From assembly GCA_029210545.1 (NCBI GenBank), contig JARGFV010000053.1, forward strand, positions 1 through 16,549: a stretch of 16,549 nucleotides of DNA, given 5' to 3'. Below the pieces are notes generated by a model, which made no database searches, was not told where the DNA came from, and worked only from the letters and a program-made list of their open reading frames with translations. The position numbers and the translations under genes are program-made. This document shows, piece after piece, positions 14,084 to 16,549 of this stretch. The stretch comes from a bacterium (lineage in GTDB: Bacteria; BMS3Abin14). Positions within the stretch are counted from its first letter, which is position 1. Every line of letters begins with the position of its first letter.

Positions 14084-15508
14084 ATGCCAAAAAAAATATT
14101 GGTGATCGAAGACGACCAGTCCATGCGGTGGGTGCTGGAAAAATCCCTGGCCAGGGAAGGGCACTTCGTCACCACGGCTCCCGACGGACGTTCCGGCCTG
14201 GCTGCCGCCCTGGAGGTAACCCCGGACCTCGTCATCCTGGACATCCTCATGCCCGACATTGACGGGCTGACCGTCCTTCGCAAGCTGAAAGAGTCCCGGC
14301 CCCAGGTCCCCGTTCTCATCATCACCGCCCAGAACATCATGACCCACGCGGTGGAGGCCATGCGGCGCGGCGCCTACGACTACCTCCCCAAACCCTTCGA
14401 CATCGCGGTCCTGGTAGAACGCGTCTCCCGCGGGCTGGCCCAGGCGGAATCGACAACTCCCCGGAAGGGGGAGGACCCGATCCCTGCCGAGATGGAAGAC
14501 ATGATCGGGAAATCCCCTCTCATGGAAGGCCTGTTCAAGGCCATGGGCCGGGTGGCGGCAAGCGACGCCACGGTGCTCGTCCTGGGCGAGAGCGGCACGG
14601 GCAAGGAGCTTGTCGCCAGGGCCATCCACCGGTTCAGCAACCGGGTTGACGGCCCCTTCGTCGCCGTCAACGCCTCCGCCATCCCCAGTGAACTTCTGGA
14701 AAGCGTCCTCTTCGGCCACGAGAAAGGATCGTTCACCGGCGCCACCGACACCCGGAAGGGCAAGTTCGAACTCGCCGAAGGCGGCACCCTGTTCCTGGAC
14801 GAGATCGGGGACATGCCAACAAACCTCCAGGCCAAGATCCTGCGGGTGCTGGAAAGTCGCGAGTTCGAAAGAGTGGGCGGACAGCGTTCCCTTGCCGCCG
14901 ACGTCCGCGTTATCTCGGCCACGCACCGGGAGCTTTGGGACGCGGTGAAGGAGGGGGACTTCCGGGAGGACCTTTACTACCGCCTCAACGTGGTATCCCT
15001 GAGGATCCCGCCCCTTCGTGAGCGGAAAGAGGACATCCCCATCCTGGCCGGGCATTTCCTCAAGGTCTTCGCCGACGAGGCGGGCATCGAACCGAAGAGC
15101 CTGTCCGACCCCGCCATGGCGGCTCTCATCAGGCACGTGTGGCCCGGCAACGTCCGTGAACTGCTCAACACCCTCAAGAGGGCCTCGGTCCTGGCCACAG
15201 ACAGGGTCATCCAGGTCGCGGACCTGGGTCTCACATCCGAGGGGGCCGACCGCGGGGCGGGGGAATCCTTCGAAGGTTTCCTGAGGGAGTGGCTGCAGGA
15301 GATCGTGGCGCCCTGGAGCGCCATGGAGGAAGGGGACCTGTACGACCAGGTCCTGTCCAAGGTGGAAAAACCGCTGTTCGAGATGACCATGAACTCGGTG
15401 AAAGGCAACCAGGTCCGCGCCGCCAGGGTGCTGGGGATAAACAGGAATACGCTTCGCGAGCGATTGAGAAAGTACGAACTGTTGAAGAAAAAGTCCGGGA
15501 AGGAATAG
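14084..15508 (+). CDS. Sigma-54-dependent response regulator, NtrC family
   Basis: Enhancer-binding activator of sigma-54 RNA polymerase. The receiver domain (1-120) starts KKILVIEDDQSMRWVLEKSL with phospho-acceptor D53 in VILDILMPD and the late Lys in YLPKPFD. The AAA+ domain (about 140-375) has Walker A GESGTGKE (168-175), the sigma-54 contact loop as GSFTGA (215-220; a Ser variant of GAFTGA), Walker B TLFLDEIGDM, and the R-finger region VRVISATHREL. A Fis-type helix-turn-helix closes the protein (VRAARVLGINRNTLRERLRK). It is 474 residues, like NtrC. ATG 14084 is supported by GGGAGAG directly upstream; the 20 codons ahead of it in the same frame have no family match. Its targets, nitrogen-related or otherwise, cannot be read from the window. 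Confidence 0.95.
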   Translation: MPKKILVIEDDQSMRWVLEKSLAREGHFVTTAPDGRSGLAAALEVTPDLVILDILMPDIDGLTVLRKLKESRPQVPVLIITAQNIMTHAVEAMRRGAYDYLPKPFDIAVLVERVSRGLAQAESTTPRKGEDPIPAEMEDMIGKSPLMEGLFKAMGRVAASDATVLVLGESGTGKELVARAIHRFSNRVDGPFVAVNASAIPSELLESVLFGHEKGSFTGATDTRKGKFELAEGGTLFLDEIGDMPTNLQAKILRVLESREFERVGGQRSLAADVRVISATHRELWDAVKEGDFREDLYYRLNVVSLRIPPLRERKEDIPILAGHFLKVFADEAGIEPKSLSDPAMAALIRHVWPGNVRELLNTLKRASVLATDRVIQVADLGLTSEGADRGAGESFEGFLREWLQEIVAPWSAMEEGDLYDQVLSKVEKPLFEMTMNSVKGNQVRAARVLGINRNTLRERLRKYELLKKKSGKE

Positions 15509-15940
15509 CGTCCGCAGTAAGACACGGGGACACGGGAGGGAGAAGAACGTGGGAGTATGGGGGGAAGAGCAGGCGCATGGGCGAGGGGGTTAAAAGCGGT
15601 CCAATGCCCAAGCTTGTCATCGCGAGGCAGTAGTCCGGGCCGAAGCGATCCCGGTTTCTGTAAAGGCGGTCAAGGCTGCCTCACGCGGAGGCGCGGCCGG
15701 CTGAAGGCCGCTTCGCAGAGAAAGGCTGACATCAGGAGAAACCACCCCGTTATTCCGGACGAGGCGACCTGTCACGGCATAGCTCCGAAGGAGCGACGAC
15801 GGAAGCCTCGATCCGGAATCCAGGAAGGCGCGGTTCCTGCCTCTTGCGTTCCCCCTTTCCCTTCCCTAAAATGTAGGCCTGTTGAAACTGTAAACCGTAA
15901 ACTGTGAACCGGAAACTTCAAGCTCCGAAGGAGATTGATC
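15509..15940. repeat. 432-bp gap: dispersed palindromic elements and 7/8-bp repeats, no gene
   Basis: I find no credible coding sequence. Contents in order: ACACGGGG and ACACGGGA (15522-15537); a GTCATCGCGAGG ... CGAAGCGATC block (15616-15650) of a type common in intergenic repeats; hairpins GCCTC/GAGGC (15678-15692) and GCGGCC/GGCCGC (15693-15711); an inverted repeat with arms at 15752-15765 and 15805-15819 (ATTCCGGA outermost, one bulge) enclosing GCTCC-GAA-GGAGC (15782-15794); and four 7-bp units CTGTAAA, CCGTAAA, CTGTGAA, CCGGAAA (15888-15915). AAGGAG at 15928-15933 serves the next gene. Confidence 0.7.
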
Positions 15941-16126
15941 ATGTGCAACGAATCAGCATTTGTCCTCTTTCACAAGGATGGCCACCAGCACCTGGACGAC
16001 ATCGACCTTATCGAGGTGGAGGAAGGGCAGCTCCGCATCAAGGACATGAAGGGCAACGAGACGGTGATCCCTGGGCGGATCAGGACGATCGACCTGGTCA
16101 ACCGGAGAATTGAAACTGCTGAATGA
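15941..16126 (+). CDS. CooT-family nickel-binding protein
   Basis: A 61-residue protein starting MCNESAFVLF, with the pattern of the small CooT family (formerly described as a predicted RNA-binding protein family): invariant Cys2, alternating strands, and a middle VEEGQLRIKDMKGNE then PGRIRTIDLVNRRIE. In Rhodospirillum CooT the N-terminal Cys2 binds Ni(II) in a dimer and the protein takes part in nickel supply to CO dehydrogenase; other family members bind nickel with unknown partners. ATG 15941 has a perfect AAGGAG seven bases upstream, which decides the start over TTG 15935. No CODH or hydrogenase gene is within the window, so its client is unknown; the gene looks monocistronic. Confidence 0.88.
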   Translation: MCNESAFVLFHKDGHQHLDDIDLIEVEEGQLRIKDMKGNETVIPGRIRTIDLVNRRIETAE

Positions 16127-16147
16127 AAGCCGGTTCCAATTCTCCGG

Positions 16148-16227
16148 TATGCAGAGTGCAAAGTGCAGGGTGCAGAGGGAAAAACAGCTGTTTTCTCTAC
16201 ACTCTACACACTACACACTGCACTGCT
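16148..16227. repeat. 7-bp repeat arrays in inverted orientation around a palindrome, after cooT
   Basis: GCAGAGT, GCAAAGT, GCAGGGT and GCAGAGG (16151-16178) are followed by the palindrome AAAACAGCTGTTTT (16181-16194) and then by the inverted units ACTCTAC, ACACTAC, ACACTGC and a partial ACTGC (16201-16226). The array can fold as one imperfect hairpin of about 75 bases, perhaps ending cooT transcription. Confidence 0.8.
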
Positions 16228-16264
16228 GAGCTGTCCCGGCATTTTGAACATCCCTTCCCTTCCC

Positions 16265-16293
16265 TTGACAGTCTATACCCTTTTTCATAAGAT
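16265..16293 (+). promoter_or_regulatory. Sigma-70 promoter of tRNA-Thr
   Basis: TTGACA (16265-16270) matches the -35 consensus perfectly; TAAGAT (16288-16293) matches five of six -10 bases; the spacer is exactly 17 bp. Transcription would start near 16300, about 11 bases before the mature tRNA 5' end. Confidence 0.85.
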
Positions 16294-16310
16294 GTGCCGC
16301 CGTTCAATAT

Positions 16311-16386
16311 GCCGGGATAGCTCAGTCGGTAGAGCAGCTGATTCGTAATCAGCAGGTCGTCGGTTCAAGTCCGATTCCCGGCTCCA
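16311..16386 (+). tRNA. tRNA-Thr (anticodon CGT)
   Basis: All arms fold. The acceptor is GCCGGGA with TCCCGGC; the D-arm is GCTC/GAGC; the anticodon stem GCTGA/TCAGC carries loop TTCGTAA with anticodon CGT at its centre, decoding ACG; the variable loop is AGGTC; the T-arm GTCGG/CCGAT has loop TTCAAGT. CCA is encoded. The discriminator base is T, whereas E. coli tRNA-Thr genes have A. The 76-base length is standard, and the anticodon loop equals that of E. coli thrW. Confidence 0.97.
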
Positions 16387-16432
16387 GCTCAAAATAAAAC
16401 CCCATCCAGAAGGATGGGGTTTTATTTTGAGC
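16387..16432. terminator. Bidirectional intrinsic terminator after tRNA-Thr
   Basis: A perfect 21-bp inverted repeat (arms 16387-16407 and 16412-16432) with AGAA loop. The inner half is the GC-rich CCCCATCC/GGATGGGG, the outer half is A-rich on one side and T-rich on the other, so a T-run follows the GC stem in both directions. It directly abuts the CCA end of the tRNA. Confidence 0.93.
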
Positions 16433-16549
16433 CCGTGGCATAGGTGCCGGTCGGACTTGAACTTGACCGAAGGTCAGCTAGACCCTCGGCTGTAAGCCGA
16501 GGGCTTGAAGTGGCGCGTCGAATGAATTCGACTTGAAGCGCCACTTGAT
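16433..16549. repeat. Row of three hairpins at the window end
   Basis: TGACC-GAA-GGTCA (16464-16476); CCCTCGGCT-GTA-AGCCGAGGG (16483-16503); and a two-tier structure with outer arms AAGTGGCGC/GCGCCACTT (16508-16516/16538-16546) and inner arms GTCGAA/TTCGAC (16517-16522/16527-16532). The motif CTTGAA or CTTGA recurs between the stems. No gene or T-runs seen. Could be a structured RNA or a palindromic intergenic element; it may continue past the edge. Confidence 0.65.

Noticed and set aside
16447-16470. Remnant of a second tRNA (T-arm-like sequence on the minus strand)
   Set aside because: A TTCAAGT loop sequence is present but the adjoining stem does not pair and no anticodon or D-arm follows.

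Overview
The window is GC-rich, tightly packed bacterial chromosome with every protein gene but one on the + strand. The content points to an anaerobic lineage of the former Deltaproteobacteria (Desulfobacterota or Desulfuromonadia-like): a tetraheme c-type cytochrome with an in-frame UGA read as selenocysteine, a CooT-type nickel protein, an Mla/MCE lipid transport set, an L9 with an acidic tail, and a dus (nifR3)-ntrB-ntrC type cluster. No rRNA or taxonomic marker is present, so this placement is inference.

Layout: 1-244 is a structured leader rich in inverted repeats. 245-4297 is a housekeeping run: DUF2232/YybS-like membrane protein, rplI, dnaB, alr. After a repeat-filled gap come mlaE, mlaF and mlaD (4504-7793), then radA (7798-9150). 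At 9414-10934 is the most unusual gene: a lipoprotein-like, UshA-related protein with TGA at codon 63, a SECIS-like hairpin directly after it, loss of the metallophosphatase metal ligands, and four CXXCH heme sites. 11011-11418 (minus strand) is a four-helix-bundle protein of the 23S rRNA intervening-sequence family, AT-richer than its neighbours and enclosed by inverted arrays of an 8-bp repeat. 11564-15508 holds dusB, a soluble PAS histidine kinase and a sigma-54 activator. The end carries cooT, tRNA-Thr(CGT) with a clear sigma-70 promoter and a strong hairpin terminator, then a row of further hairpins cut by the window edge.

Many intergenic gaps carry short tandem arrays with a period of 7 or 8 bp (units such as CGGNGTAA, CCCCTCTT, CTCCTGG, CYGTAAA, GCARRGT), sometimes as inverted pairs that could fold into large hairpins. 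I saw none inside confident coding sequence. They produce false N-terminal extensions of genes, the histidine kinase being the clear example.

Functionally, rplI and dnaB link translation and replication genes; alr supplies D-alanine for the cell wall; MlaE/F/D form an inner-membrane lipid transporter core; radA processes recombination intermediates. The Sec-cytochrome is probably an exported redox protein and requires SelB, tRNA-Sec and selenophosphate synthase encoded elsewhere. The kinase and activator probably form a two-component pair, in the same order as the classical nifR3-ntrB-ntrC operon.
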